Of a stretch of DNA of 64,000 bases, positions 1 through 30,958 are shown piece after piece. Within the stretch, counting starts at the first letter, position 1. Each line of letters opens with the position of its first letter. Under the pieces are notes generated by a model. The model worked only from the letters and a program-made list of their open reading frames with translations, did no database searches and was not told where the DNA came from. Source of the DNA: Odontesthes bonariensis (taxonomy: Eukaryota > Chordata > Actinopteri > Atheriniformes > Atherinopsidae). The DNA lies in the NCBI RefSeq assembly GCF_027942865.1, contig NC_134515.1, forward strand, positions 23,644,227-23,708,226. Direction: 5' to 3'. Made by a program: the position numbers and the translations under genes.

Positions 1-2600
1 TCAGAAAGTGTTAAAGTTTGCACCAAAACGAGTGTGAACATATGCAGTCAGCCCAGAAAAATATTTCCCTCCGCTGTTTGGGCTGTAATCTCTTGTACTT
101 CTGCTTCACGTTTGACTTGCACCCCTCACTTGCATTTTCACTCCGTAATGTAGAAATGAAAAATGACAATACAGATTGCCTGACTTAATAGTACCACAGG
201 AGACACTTCATGTTCCAGTGTAAATATGGACAGTCGTACTCTGAAAGATGTATTAAAGAAATCTGATGAAGTTTAAAACTGATCGCGGATGGCTTCAAGA
301 GCTTTTTCTTTTTTTAAGAATTAGTAATGGGAACGTATATCACTTAACAGTATGCTGGGGGGAAATTGTTTTTTAGAGAAAGGGAACATGCCATCAAAGA
401 ACATAATTATGGGTTATAAATTAACTGCTGTATCATCACATAAATGAGTTATAATTGTTCCAATCTACTGGAAAAAAATCTAATTGAAAATTAGGTGTAA
501 CCATTCAAACTGTGGCACATAGACTGAATTATTTTCTTTCTTTTTTTATTTCAGCTCCAGTATCTGTCAAAACTTGTACAAGTAAAGCTGCATTAAAGAG
601 GTCATCTTTGCATCATTTTAGTGTGAATATGCAGACCAGGGGGGTCCTGTTTTCCTAGCCTGAATAATTTTGTTCCAAATCCAGCTAAGTTAAGTTGTTC
701 CCTAAGCTTCACCCACTGAGTCATAGTTCACAAAGTCTTGAATGCACATTAATTTATTGAGAACCGAACTCTTGCTAACCAAGGGATTTCTGCCACACAG
801 AAGCATTTTATTGTATCTGATTCAAAATCAGTGTTCCAGAAATCAATGCGTGCCACCCAACTGCATGGGTGTTTGTGACGACAAGATGATGACCTTAGCA
901 GGGGGGGAAAAAAGCAAAAAACATCTCATGTACACAACTGACTCATATGCAACAATGCCTCCTTATGTGAAAGTTGATGAAGTTACAGAGAAATTTTCAC
1001 CCAAATGAGGGTCTGTAACCTTTCCACTTCTAATAAGAGCAAGGATTGAAACCATGGCTAGAACTATAGAGACATGCACCTTGGGGCTAATTTATCCAAT
1101 CCTGCTATGAGTTGAACATTTCTTTTGTTCTTTTATGAACAAACGTTATCCTTTAGTCATCTTTTTCAGCAGTGGTTAAAGAAGCATGAGTAGCCTACAA
1201 TAAATGCAATGAAAAATTCCTCCGCTACAAGTAAAAGTTCTGCCCTAACTTCTAATAGCCAAAGTAAACCTATGTAAGTATGATAAGCAAGTATTCATTG
1301 CGTAGGAAAATGACCCTGTTAGTATTTTATCATGTTTTTGGAGTCACCTTGCTACTGCGTCAATATATATATATATTGCTTTATTTTCCAATGGAAAATA
1401 TTTAAGGTTGAGCTCATTTCAACCACTTTATCTAATATTTGCCATTTTGATTTAAAAAAAAAATGCATCATATGTAATCAAATAAACATGTTTGTAGCAG
1501 TGCTGTCACATGAAAATGACACATCTCAACAATATCAGCCTTTCTTGAGCTCTGAACTCAGAAAAACAGCCCTGTTTCCAGCTTTGTGAACATGTTTTTC
1601 TAAATATTCCACAAGGTGTGTACAATTTTTTATTTAGATGAAGAAGTAGGAGAATTATCTCAGCCCATAAAGGAGCCGTTTATCCTTGAGTTTATCACAA
1701 ACATTAACATTCAAAGGCAACACTTTCCAAAAGACATGGTTTTCACTGGAAAGAAAGGGAATGAACATTTGTAATCTGGGTTAGGGTTGAACTTTGAACT
1801 ACAGCTGCTGAGCACATATGGTTGGGGTAAAAAATACAATATTTATTTCTTAGATGCAGCGGAGAAGGGGCCTTAAGTTGCATAAAATGGAAATAAATCA
1901 TCTTGAATTTGCTCTTAAGTGCATTACTTGGGTCCATATACTCGGTGGTATTCAACCACTGATTTCGGATAACAGTTTGATATTTCAAATGCTGCAACTT
2001 CTGCTGCTGCAGTTTGTCCCTGAGTATCATGTGGCCACAGATAAAGCCATCAGGTTCATTCCACACTCTCATGTGGGCAGGTACTGACTTACAGTCAGAG
2101 CTGTTGATGGATACATCCACCAGTGACTAATTTGCAAAAATGACAGGTTTTTACTTCTCAGGTTTTGTAATATTACACACGAATAATTAACTGGGAAACA
2201 AAATAAGAGATTACAAGATTATTTGGTGATTAAAACACTCATTAGTAGCCCTTGAGTAGAGCAGCATAGCGCGACTGTAGATTCAACCTGGGCCTGCTGC
2301 GGCTTTGAGTTGATTTGAAAACTAATATCTCCTACAGCCAACAACCAATCAATAAATGAAGATCCTAATGAAACCATTAACGTTCCATAAGGTGGTTTTC
2401 GACGTTTCCCATTAAACTGAGCCAAATAACATAAAAATGGTGCCAGTGTTACTACAGATGAGGCGGGAGAAGAACTGATAGCAGGGGTACAGGGAGTGAA
2501 CTGCCTGTACACGTAACAAGCCACCGGTGTGAGATTCAACAATGATGTTGGGGAAATATTTAACCTAGCATGTCACGGCATTATCTGAGGCAAAGTGTTA
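1..2600. other. AT-rich flank without a confident gene
   Basis: I see no exon chain with splice sites and no recognisable protein family here. The longest open stretch is a 125-codon minus-strand frame (1743-2120) with an unusual Gln/Lys-rich patch; it is listed as a finding, not as a gene. AATAAA on the minus strand near 1840 lies inside that frame and would suit a 3' end. The rest looks like ordinary AT-rich intergenic or intronic DNA. Confidence 0.5.
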
Positions 2601-2676
2601 AATTCACCAGTGATTTCCTTTGCCTTCACAAAGTACAGTATGTACTGTACTGTGTGGCGTCTCTGCTTCCCCGCAT

Positions 2677-2697
2677 TTCAGCACCGTGGACAGCGTC
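2677..2697 (+). promoter_or_regulatory. RE1/NRSE-like silencer site 1 (REST binding)
   Basis: This 21-bp stretch starts TTCAGCACC and ends GGACAGCGTC. It matches the canonical RE1/NRSE at 18 of 21 positions. Two of the three differences fall at the central degenerate NN of the core NTYAGMRCCNNRGMSAG, so the core is intact. REST/NRSF binds such sites and represses neuronal genes in non-neuronal cells. The controlled gene is not visible in the window. Confidence 0.7.
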
Positions 2698-2708
2698 ATC
2701 TCCACATT

Positions 2709-2729
2709 TCCAGCACCACGGAGAGCGTC
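2709..2729 (+). promoter_or_regulatory. RE1/NRSE-like silencer site 2 (REST binding)
   Basis: A second RE1-like 21-mer lies 11 bp after the first, in the same orientation, starting TCCAGCACCACGG. It also matches 18 of 21 consensus positions, and this copy keeps the AC centre. One mismatch (C for T at position 2) falls in the core, so it is predicted to be the weaker site. The two copies differ too much for a simple recent tandem duplication. Confidence 0.6.
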
Positions 2730-5449
2730 AGGTCAGTACGCGCAGACTGATGCGGAGGCAGCGCCGAACTGTTGCTTCCCCACACGGAGCTACCTCCTCT
2801 TCTGCCTCCCGCCCGGTTAAAAACCCACATGTGTTTGAGGCTGGGAAAAGAACTGCAGTGATTCTGTGACGGATGGGTGAACATACAAACGACCAAACGC
2901 GACGCTATTACCACACAGCCAGCCACCACCAGAAGTGGCGATGTTATCGCGGAGTGCCATCCAGGCGTTCAGTCTGCGGTTTTTATAAAAGCGATCATGA
3001 CGAATGCAATGCCTCCAAACTAGCAAGTGTACATATGTGGGCGTGTGCATGTGGGGGGGAGCATCATGTGCGAGCCAGCGTGAGTAGCTCTGCAAGTATA
3101 ACAAGCTGTAGAGCATCTGGACATGACTCATTCCCCTAATGAAAACCCTCTATAGAGTAATCAGACGCTATACTTTTGCGGCGAAAGCGAGACCCAGCAG
3201 TGGATTTATAAGAACTTGGTGGTATCTTATGGGGGCATCTTTGTCTCCTGTTGTATTTAGATTGTATTTGGCTCGCTTTAAAATTTTATTTTTCCTATAA
3301 ACTCCAATCATTTGTGAGAAATGGGAACTTTTTCCTTTCTTTTAAAGTCAGAGAGCACGCATACATGAACAGATGTTACAGCGCAGTACTTGTCGCAGCA
3401 GCCGCAGCAGTTTTTTTTTTTTTTTTTTTCTTCTTTTTTTGTCAGGTAGACTCCAGCTTCACTTCAGCCTACACCTGTTGGAGGGACGCAGTCACGATGC
3501 CCCCTCGTGGTTTCAACACGAATCGCGTTTTTCTCCCCCCCTCTCTCCCCCCATCTAGATAGACTCAAAACAAGAAGAAAGGGCTAAAACGCCACACTGA
3601 CGCATTTCTACAAAACCACAAAAGTAATGAGTAGGAGCGTGATTCAAGGCTCCGCCTCGGGCTGTGTACTAACTGCGATGGCATCTTTAAGGTGGTGGGT
3701 TGTGGGCTGTATCATCCCACGCAATTTCCCCTTTCTATGCGGTCACTGGCCGTGTATATCAGCCATTATAAGTGCATGTGTTTTTCACTGAATGTAATGG
3801 GCTTACTATTAGAAAATAATAATAACATTTTTTTTTTTAAAAAAGGACTGCACAGCCAGTACGGGATGTAAAGGAACAGCATTAGGTGGTTCTTGTGGAA
3901 AAGCTGCCATCACAACGCTGTACGATTAATGTCTAATCAAAAGCAAGACGCCAAACGCAGTTAATTAGCAATACAATTATGCAATCGACTCACCAACTCC
4001 AATTTTCTCCTCTTCTGTAGGTATCCACATATTTGGTTATTTTCCCTCCGGTTGAGCAAGCCACATTATGTCGATATCGTGAGATGATGCTGCTGAAAAT
4101 GAGAGCTGAAGGCTACAAATGGTCTTGGCCGCTCTTACATACATAGGACTACATGTCTCGCCCGGAATCAGTACCCTGACGTTTGTGTGTGCCGGGAGAG
4201 AAGAGGGACCATGAAAACCTCAATATATTTGCTCTGTTATGTCCCGGCGTGCGTCTCCAGTCTGATGCAGTCTCCGTGTCCACCTAATGTAACACACACG
4301 CACGCGGGCGCGCGCACGCAAACGGTGAGCGGTTTTCTGCTCTCCACAAAAGCTGTTATTGCAGCCGCATTTCAAGGGGTTTCATTCCCACGAAGCTTAT
4401 CTATTTCGTTTCTTTGTGTTTCTCTCGTTTCCTTGCTGTTTTCAGCCAATCGTGCTCCAGTCCATCTGAACCTCAATCGGCTGCCAAGACAGCGTGTACT
4501 GGCTGAATCCCCTGGTAATTAGCAGGTAATAAGTCGCGATGTCGTTCGCCGGTCCAAACTGCCGAGCGGCTGCAAGAACACACTGAGAAAACTGCAATAT
4601 ATCATAAGCTGCGCCATCTTCATGGTCGTCACATGACTTGTTTTGTCAACACTGATGTGTCAAGCACTTGCACATTCATGCGCCTCCTCTTTCTCTTTCT
4701 GCATGCCACTTCCATCCATCACAAACTCCCACTGCTTTTTGTCCTCCTGAGTTGTTTGATGGGAGTCTGCCTGTGTTGAACGGACGTGTTGGTTTGGCGG
4801 CTGCCGGCCATAAAGAAGCTCCTGGTATTACACATCAGGCTAGACCACCATGTGGGGGAACACCTCCTGGTTGAGTCATTTCCAAGAAGCAGACCCACTA
4901 CACAGCGACGCTTTGTCATAGTGCAGTCATGCTCCTATTCACAGATGAAATACAACTAAATCCTACCACCAGTTTCCCCATTGAGTTTGATTGATTGGTT
5001 TGGGAAGCTGGATTACACATTCAAATTACATCACATCACTTTTGGCTATCTTATAAAGGCCCCTCATAAAGTGAAAGATTAAATCTGAATTATTAGTCGT
5101 CATGACGACCCCCCCCCCCCCCCCCCCTAATTCATATGTTGGAGATAAGTGGTGATTTGAAACTTTACTTTGAACTTAAGACTATCTGACCCAAAACTGA
5201 TTAGGTCCAACTTGTCGTGACTTCTCAAATAGCCTATTGCATTTTTTCCTCATTGCAGGATATTGCAAATATCTTTCCTAGACTGAATGCTTACATTTAT
5301 CATCACTAAAAATGTTATCAATTCACAAAAGAGGGTCTGAATGGGATGTTTGTTTGTTTTTTTAAATTGATCCGCTTGGAACAACACGGTAGTCATGAAC
5401 TATTCATTTGTTTACTTATAAATCCTCTCATGGCAAAAAAGGTCACATT
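2730..5449. other. Moderately CpG-rich region, no gene assigned
   Basis: CpG content is visibly higher than in the flanks, for example around 2740-3000, 3060-3120 and 4270-4320, and several short homopolymers are present. Next to tandem RE1 sites this could be the 5' region of a gene lying outside or to the left. A segment at 4446-4511 looks like an exon bounded by a polypyrimidine-AG and a GT, but it has no recognisable protein match or partner exon, so I do not call it. A poly(C) run sits at 5109-5127. Confidence 0.4.
5109..5127 (+). repeat. Poly(C) homopolymer run
   Basis: Nineteen consecutive C residues follow CATGACGA. It is a simple repeat and probably length-variable. Confidence 0.9.
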
Positions 5450-5720
5450 GGAAGGTGAAGCCCCACCAACTGTTAATCACGGTAGTGGTAACATCATGCT
5501 GTGAGACTGTTGTAGTGCCAGTGCAGAGTAAATTGCACAGAATGGACAAAATAGCGAGGAAGTATAAGAAGATTCATCGGCATAACCTCAAATCAGTGGC
5601 TCGACAGTTGAAACTTTGGACACAATTTGGTTCCCAAACACATCAGAGCTGGTCGCTGAATGAAACAAGAAGACAAATATTAAGCTTTTGGAGTGGGAGT
5701 GAGTCACCGTTCTTAAAATA
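5450..5720 (+). mobile_element. Tc1/mariner transposase fossil (central/C-terminal part)
   Basis: Read in three frames, this stretch keeps the order of landmarks of the Tc1-like transposase catalytic core. One frame gives PTVNHGSGNIML followed by a stop where the family has a Trp. A second frame gives KLHRMDKIARKYKKI and then NLKSVARQLKLW. Further on a piece resembles NKKTNIKLLEW (family: KKKHIKVLEWP). Several frameshifts and stops interrupt it and the DNDPKH catalytic patch is not recognisable. No terminal repeats could be assigned. It is an old inactive copy. Confidence 0.72.
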
Positions 5721-7480
5721 TTCTGTGGGGCGATGACTAACACTATGAGCACCACGTCTCTGTAAAACGTCAAGCTTGATGGGGTTTGATTTTTAAGGCT
5801 AGCCTGGTGATGAAGTCAGGTTAACTGGACAAGGAGGTCATCAATACACATAACATAGCCACAAAACCAAACTTAAAGCTTAATAACTAGTCACGACATT
5901 GCTCTTTTTCCTAATTCTAACAAGCGGGGTGACAACACAATCGAAAATTAAAGTTTAAAACCAACTCTCACTCAGGAGTTTATCACATCTCATCCGTCAT
6001 TCGAGGCATTTCTGTTGTATCCGTGCATTAAACTGTCTTTTCCTAAATATAAGGCAAGAAACAGGGTGATTTGGCAAACACTGAACGTCCAGTGAGTTTG
6101 ATGTAGTGTGGGAGGGAGGGCAGTATTCAGCTGGGTAATTTCTCTCCATCATAGCGACTCAGCGATTGACTCCCATCTGTCTATTACTTCAAGTGGAACA
6201 TTGTGGGCGGTGTTCCAATCACATACATAAAGCAGGGGGAGAATGGGGCGTACTGTAAGCTAAATATGCATCCCAGATAATAGACTTTTTTTCCTTTTTT
6301 AAGTTTCAAGACAAATTACAAGCTTCCATCACAGCTGCAAAACATGTGCTCAAGCAAAACTACTGCGAGCAAATCACAGTTTTTCTGGCAACATTTGCCT
6401 TTTTAACCGATGTTGATGCATTAATTTGACCTTTTTTTTTTGCATGGACAACTCACCATTTGAGTCCTAAGAAATGTTGCTTTATGGAAAATCCCATAGA
6501 GGGACACCACATGGATGTGACTGTGAAACTACTGCATAACACCTAGTTCATTAAAAACTTGGCTACTTTTCAACATTGATAGCAAATAAATGACTTCCCT
6601 TACATAATCTTGTGTTTAGTTTCTTTTGTGGTCGTTTCCACATCTCACTTCCAATCCCTTATTCACCAATACTAACTTTACCCTATAAAGTTAAAGGGAA
6701 TTAAGCATTAGAAGACATGCTACAAATGGCCAGTAACAGAACCAAATGGAAAGAATCAATGTTCAATGAAATACTACGGATAAGGCACTCGTGCGTTCGC
6801 GTTCTTTGTAATCTCCTTCTGCTCAGATGCCAAGAGCAGGAAGGCTGATCCACTTCAGTATTTAATCAGTTTATGGTTAAGATGGAATACAGCAGGCAAC
6901 AGCTTAAGAAGATGCATTTCACCTGTAATGTGGTGGAATAAGCAGCATAAGGTTACAGGACAATTCCATAGTGAATAACAACTCAGTGATTGATCTAACC
7001 TTTTTTATTTTTTTCTCATTCTTGTATGCCTTTTTGTCTACTCACTGAGCCAGTTGCTGCACATAGGACTTGATAATAAGCTCACTGGATAAGCAAACTA
7101 TCTGAGTTAGGCAGCCTAATTTTGGCTTTTTATTCTTCTGGGACACAAGAAATATTTACACTTCTATATGTTGCTGAACTTTTACTGCAACTAAAATTAA
7201 CCGATGGGCCTGGTGCAGAACCCTGAGGAACCTCTTGATATGAGAACATCCTGCACAGATCAACAGTGTCCTATCAAACCAAAGGCAGATTTCCTCAAAG
7301 GGACCCTGCAGAAGCTCCCTGTTCACTGGTCAGCTGATAAAACGACCCATTCCCTACTTTACATGCCTCTATATGACATGTTCCTTTCAACTGTCAGATA
7401 TATTGAAAGCCCTCTGCATCAATCAAAACATCAATCGTCTACAAGGATCAGAACATTGCATTAATTAAAGGACACATAAC
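5721..7480. other. Intergenic sequence, no gene seen
   Basis: AT-rich, with no exon-like open frame bounded by plausible splice sites. A short plus-strand frame at 7204-7464 has no recognisable family. The right end abuts the probable DCAF1 cleavage and polyadenylation region. Confidence 0.4.
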
Positions 7481-7494
7481 ACCAAGTTTGCAAC

Positions 7495-7500
7495 TTTATT
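7495..7500 (-). terminator. Candidate polyadenylation signal of DCAF1
   Basis: TTTATT on the plus strand reads AATAAA on the minus strand, about 1.34 kb downstream of the DCAF1 stop codon. It is the first clear AATAAA I see downstream of the stop; variant hexamers such as ATTAAA near 8076 could be used instead. Assignment rests on position only. Confidence 0.45.
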
Positions 7501-8839
7501 TATAGTAAAAAATACTTTAGATACATACAACCTGTACATAAACTGTTTCAGGAAACTCAAAATGAGTCTTCTAATGAAAAAAAAAAAAAAAAAAAAAAGA
7601 TTTTAGAAACAAGGCGAAAAATCATGAGAAAATCATGACGGTTGCACTGCGCTAAAAGTGTGCATGTGCCAGGCATTTGTTTTCACAATGATGAGTCTTG
7701 AACTTTCAGAGCGAGTCAGAGGAAACTCACTTGAAATGGTTTTGGCTGAGTTTTGCCACAGTTTTGTATTCTCAACGTAGCGAGAATCCTAAAGATTAAT
7801 TTTATGATCACGTCAGTCCTCTAATGAATCAGTCAATGTGACAAATTCTCCGTTTTCAAACAAATCTAAGCTAAATAATTGGACCTGTGCTGTTAATAAC
7901 AGCACAAAATCCTGCGATTTTTTCGAGAATCCACCAAAAACAAATCCCTGTATGACCCTGGGTAGAACACAATGGTAAGGAGCTCTATTAGCCTCCTACC
8001 ATCTGTGGCACAGACAATGAGCACGTGTCAATGGTTTGGTTACAGTGTCCACACTTGTTAAGAGCACCAAGCTGATTTAATGTCTCTATTTACATAATGA
8101 AATCAGAAGGCGATGTTCATGGATGGCACTGGTGTGTGTGGCCTTTTGGTCGTCAACTTATGGTGAAAGTAAAACCTGAGGGTGGGCTTTGAAGCTTAAT
8201 GAACCGTTGGCAACATGTTTGTGCATTAAATTAGCTGCCTAATTCAATAATTCAGTACTTTTTGGTGATAATTCAGCGAGGTCTTGCCAAGTATGAGCTT
8301 GCAAGAGCATTGAATCCTCAGCCACACAATTACAGACCATGAGCCCTGCAAAGTGAGCCGTTTCTCCTACAAAAACTAATCTGTGACCAAACAGACCTTG
8401 AGACTGACCAAGCGAGTGAATCAATACCAAATGAAGTAGCTCATTAAAGAGCGGCTAATGTAATGTATAAAACTTTTCCTTTCACACCATTTAAACACTG
8501 GTCATTTCACTCATCATGCCCACTTCACTTTTTTCTTTTATATAAAATTATATCATATACAATCATTTTTGTCCAACATTAAGTCAAATTATGTGCAACC
8601 CCCCTCTTGATCTCTGCCTGCTTGTTTTTTTTTTTTTCTTTTCTTACACTTATCACCAAGCGTTCATACAACTACTGTCTCAAATTGGCAGTGCTCCAAG
8701 TTATCTTCCACATTATAGGCTGATGTTATCCTCTTTTCATGCCTGCTTCCCTGCTGCTCAGATGTCGGTGAGGCAGAAGTCTTGACATGTTGTCTGGATT
8801 CTTGGTCTTAGATGTCGAAGGCCCCACATAGGCCCCCCC
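7501..8839 (-). other. DCAF1: Probable DCAF1 3' untranslated region
   Basis: The interval between the DCAF1 stop codon and the first clear minus-strand AATAAA has no exon-like frame. It contains a run of about twenty A residues (7578-7599), which would be poly(U) in the transcript. The extent depends on which polyadenylation signal is used. Confidence 0.4.
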
Positions 8840-28158
<19,319 letters not shown>

Positions 28159-28992
28159 GGCACAGCCTGTAAGGATGACATATTTATGACATTACCAATT
28201 CATTCTTTATAAAGCCGTCCACGCTGCAGGAAACAGGTGAAGAAATCAAATTTATTATGTATTAGCTTCTCTTAGCTGGCTCCAAGTGAAATTTAAAGAA
28301 GAGCTCAATCAATAGTGTTTTGCTGGAGCCGATGCCCATATTACAGGAATAAAACAATATTTATACATCAGCAAATCTTATCCATCGAGTTAAATTCATG
28401 CATATGCATACAAAGTATTAAAATGAAAAAGAGCGTTGTCGTTTCTTCATTTTTCACCAATGTGTCTCATTAATTAGTCAAAATACTTGTCTCCACGCAT
28501 GTTGGTCTTCCCGACATATGTGTACATATCGTTTAGTGCAGCAAAGGTTGCTCAGAATGTTGGAAACAGCAGAGTTGCACAGTCTTTTAAGGACACATCT
28601 TTATGAAAGATTTAGCCTAGATAATGGTTAGAAGTTTTATGGAAAATGTACTTTTTTTTGTACTCTTTCTAATAAAACTGTTCAAGTTTACAAAATGATA
28701 TGTCCCACATTATTAAATAATAAAAAATAAAAACACAAAAACAGGTTGTGCTGTAACGTTTGATTCAAGCGTGACGTTTGCGTAATAAAGTAAACAAAAA
28801 CATAATCTGAGACACTTCTACAGGACAGTGTCACGAGCTGATGCACTCCGGCGCGTACCACACAAACTGAGCGTGCAGGTGCCGTTGTCCTCGGGGGACC
28901 TCAACTGTCACAACTGTACACAAAGTTTTGCTCAAATTGGGTTGTTAGCTTGGTAGCTTTGCACATTATTATATTTGTACGATGTTACTTAC

Positions 28993-29480
28993 GTGACACG
29001 TAATGTACTTAACGAGTCTTTCCAACAATCAATTAAAGTCATACCACTTAACTGCACCGGGCAGCAGCAAAACTCCGCTCACAGCCGCTGCCTGTTGCAG
29101 TGTTTGGCTAGCTATACAGTGGCTAAGAGGAAGCTAACCACCATAGCTCGTTCTTAAAGTCATTGGTTCCGAATTCCACTGCTGCAGTTTATATTCATTC
29201 GAGATTTCCAGGCATGTCCAATTTATTCGGTGAGAGTCAAACCATCCTCGCATGAACGAAACCTGCTTGCACATGTAACGCGGCACCAGGGAAATAGCTA
29301 GAAGCATCACAGGTGAACCTGGCTAGTTAGCCATCATGCTAACTTTACCTCGTTGTTGCACTCAGTTCTTGCTTGGCTTCCTCAAATATACCGAGACTTG
29401 AGTCACCGATATATGTCCCGACTTCACAGTTGTTCGGTGAATATCAACGCATCGACTAACGTTTCACAGGCAACGCTTTA
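28993..29480 (-). promoter_or_regulatory. DCAF1: DCAF1 5' exon(s) and promoter region
   Basis: The first coding exon has an acceptor just upstream of its ATG (TTACAG, exon from 28166), so at least one non-coding exon lies further up. Two good minus-strand donors are visible: one with the exon ending at 29349 (ACGAG then GTAAAG) and one with the exon ending at 28993 (GTCAC then GTAAGT). Either or both may be first exons. The start site is not determinable from sequence; the region is CpG-containing and lacks an obvious TATA box. Confidence 0.5.
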
Positions 29481-29499
29481 TTGTAGCTTTGTGTCCACC

Positions 29500-30820
29500 G
29501 TTTATTATCATTATGGCGAACACGTTCCTCACGTCACTTCACCAGCGTCTGTCCACTGTTAATGACGACACAACTCAAGAGCAAAACATTGCGAGAGGTT
29601 TTAATCAATTAGTAATCAATCAGTTATCAATTGTAGTGATTACTTTTTACATAATAATTACTGCTGCAAAAACAAAAATGTTACTTTGGTAGAAGATAAA
29701 TATACATATAAAGTTGTTGTTTTTACCATAGTTTTTATATAAAAAAAGCCATATAGAGCATTATACTCAGGATTTAGTGAAAATTGTTCAAAGCCTTAAG
29801 TTGTCAGTGTGCATTATTCATTTGCAGAGTCTTGTCATTGGAGATGAGCTGATTTCATGTTTCATACAAAAAGGTGTTATCAGTTCTGCTGATTTGTGAG
29901 GAGTTCATGTGTTAAATTGCTCGAAAAGCCCATTTCCAGAAAAAGGACGGATGCTGAATTAAATGTAAATTGAAACAGACAGCAATCATTTCAAACCTGA
30001 AGTAACTGAAAACAGAGCAAGGACAACATACAAAAAGTTAAAGAAATTCTGTTGTTTGAGTGCATTTGCTTGGTTTTTATGCATTTAGAAAAAACATTTT
30101 TTTCAAAGAATACGCTCATACTGAAATTGTTGTTTTGTAAGAAAAATGTTCCCTCACATCAAGAAGTGATGTTGCTTGATGCTGTATTTGAGCAGCTTAA
30201 TAAATCAGGGCATCATTAGCCGTATTCCTTGAATCGCAATAGGCTAAAAATCTTCAGTGGGTGAAGATTTTGCTCTGGACAGCTGGCAGGCCAGTTTAGC
30301 ACCAGGGCTCCCTTAGTAAGATGCCATGCTGTTATGATAGAGGCAGAATATTATTTAGCCATGTCTTGCTAAAATAAAGAAGGCCTACCCTGAAAAATAC
30401 ATCATCTGGACGGCAGCATATCTTGCTCAAAAAACTGTATATCATTCAGCATTTATCAAGCCTTTACATGTGTGCAAGTTACATGGATTACATGGGTAAG
30501 TGCACTACTGCACCACACTAACATAACAAGTCAGATTATGCCTTTAGCCTGGATGATATGACACCTACGATTTCCATGCATAATCAAAAATCTTGATTTG
30601 CCAGATCACAGAATAGTTTTCCACTTCAATGAGTCCATCTTACATTAATTTGGATGCAGAGAAGGTGGCACAACTTATCCAGACTTCTGTTTCCCTTTTT
30701 TGATTAAATATGATGGGTGGCAAGATTTTGAAATTCTCAGTATCAGCGTTTGATAGTTTGTCTTTATGCAATTTTCACTGACACAATTGGTTGAAATATC
30801 TTGCTAATTGTAGCATTGTG
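29500..30820. other. Intergenic spacer between DCAF1 and SSUH2
   Basis: AT-rich sequence between the DCAF1 5' region and the SSUH2 3' end. No exon, RNA gene or dated transposon end was recognised. Both neighbours are on the minus strand, so it should contain the DCAF1 upstream region and the SSUH2 downstream region. Confidence 0.45.
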
Positions 30821-30822
30821 TT

Positions 30823-30828
30823 TTTATT
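30823..30828 (-). terminator. SSUH2 polyadenylation signal
   Basis: AATAAA on the minus strand lies about 115 nt after the SSUH2 stop codon, and is the first such hexamer downstream. This gives a short 3' UTR. Confidence 0.65.
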
Positions 30829-30943
30829 TACATACTACAGTGCCCCAACTTAATCGGTAGAACTGATTTGAAAGTAAGTAAATCTAACTTTGATATCCAG
30901 TGGTTTGGAAAGTGGTCAAAAATTTCCTACTCAACCACTGCAT

Positions 30944-30958
30944 TTACATTACAGAACA
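30944..30958 (-). other. ssuh2: SSUH2 C-terminal CaaX-like motif
   Basis: The last codons read CCCSVM and TAA. C-S-V-M fits the CaaX pattern for farnesylation (Met at X), with two adjacent cysteines upstream that could be palmitoylated. That the protein is prenylated is inference; the motif is only what the sequence shows. Confidence 0.55.

Noticed and set aside
4446-4511. Exon-like segment bounded by a polypyrimidine-AG and GTAATT
   Set aside because: No recognisable protein, no partner exon and no consistent reading frame; kept only as a remark.
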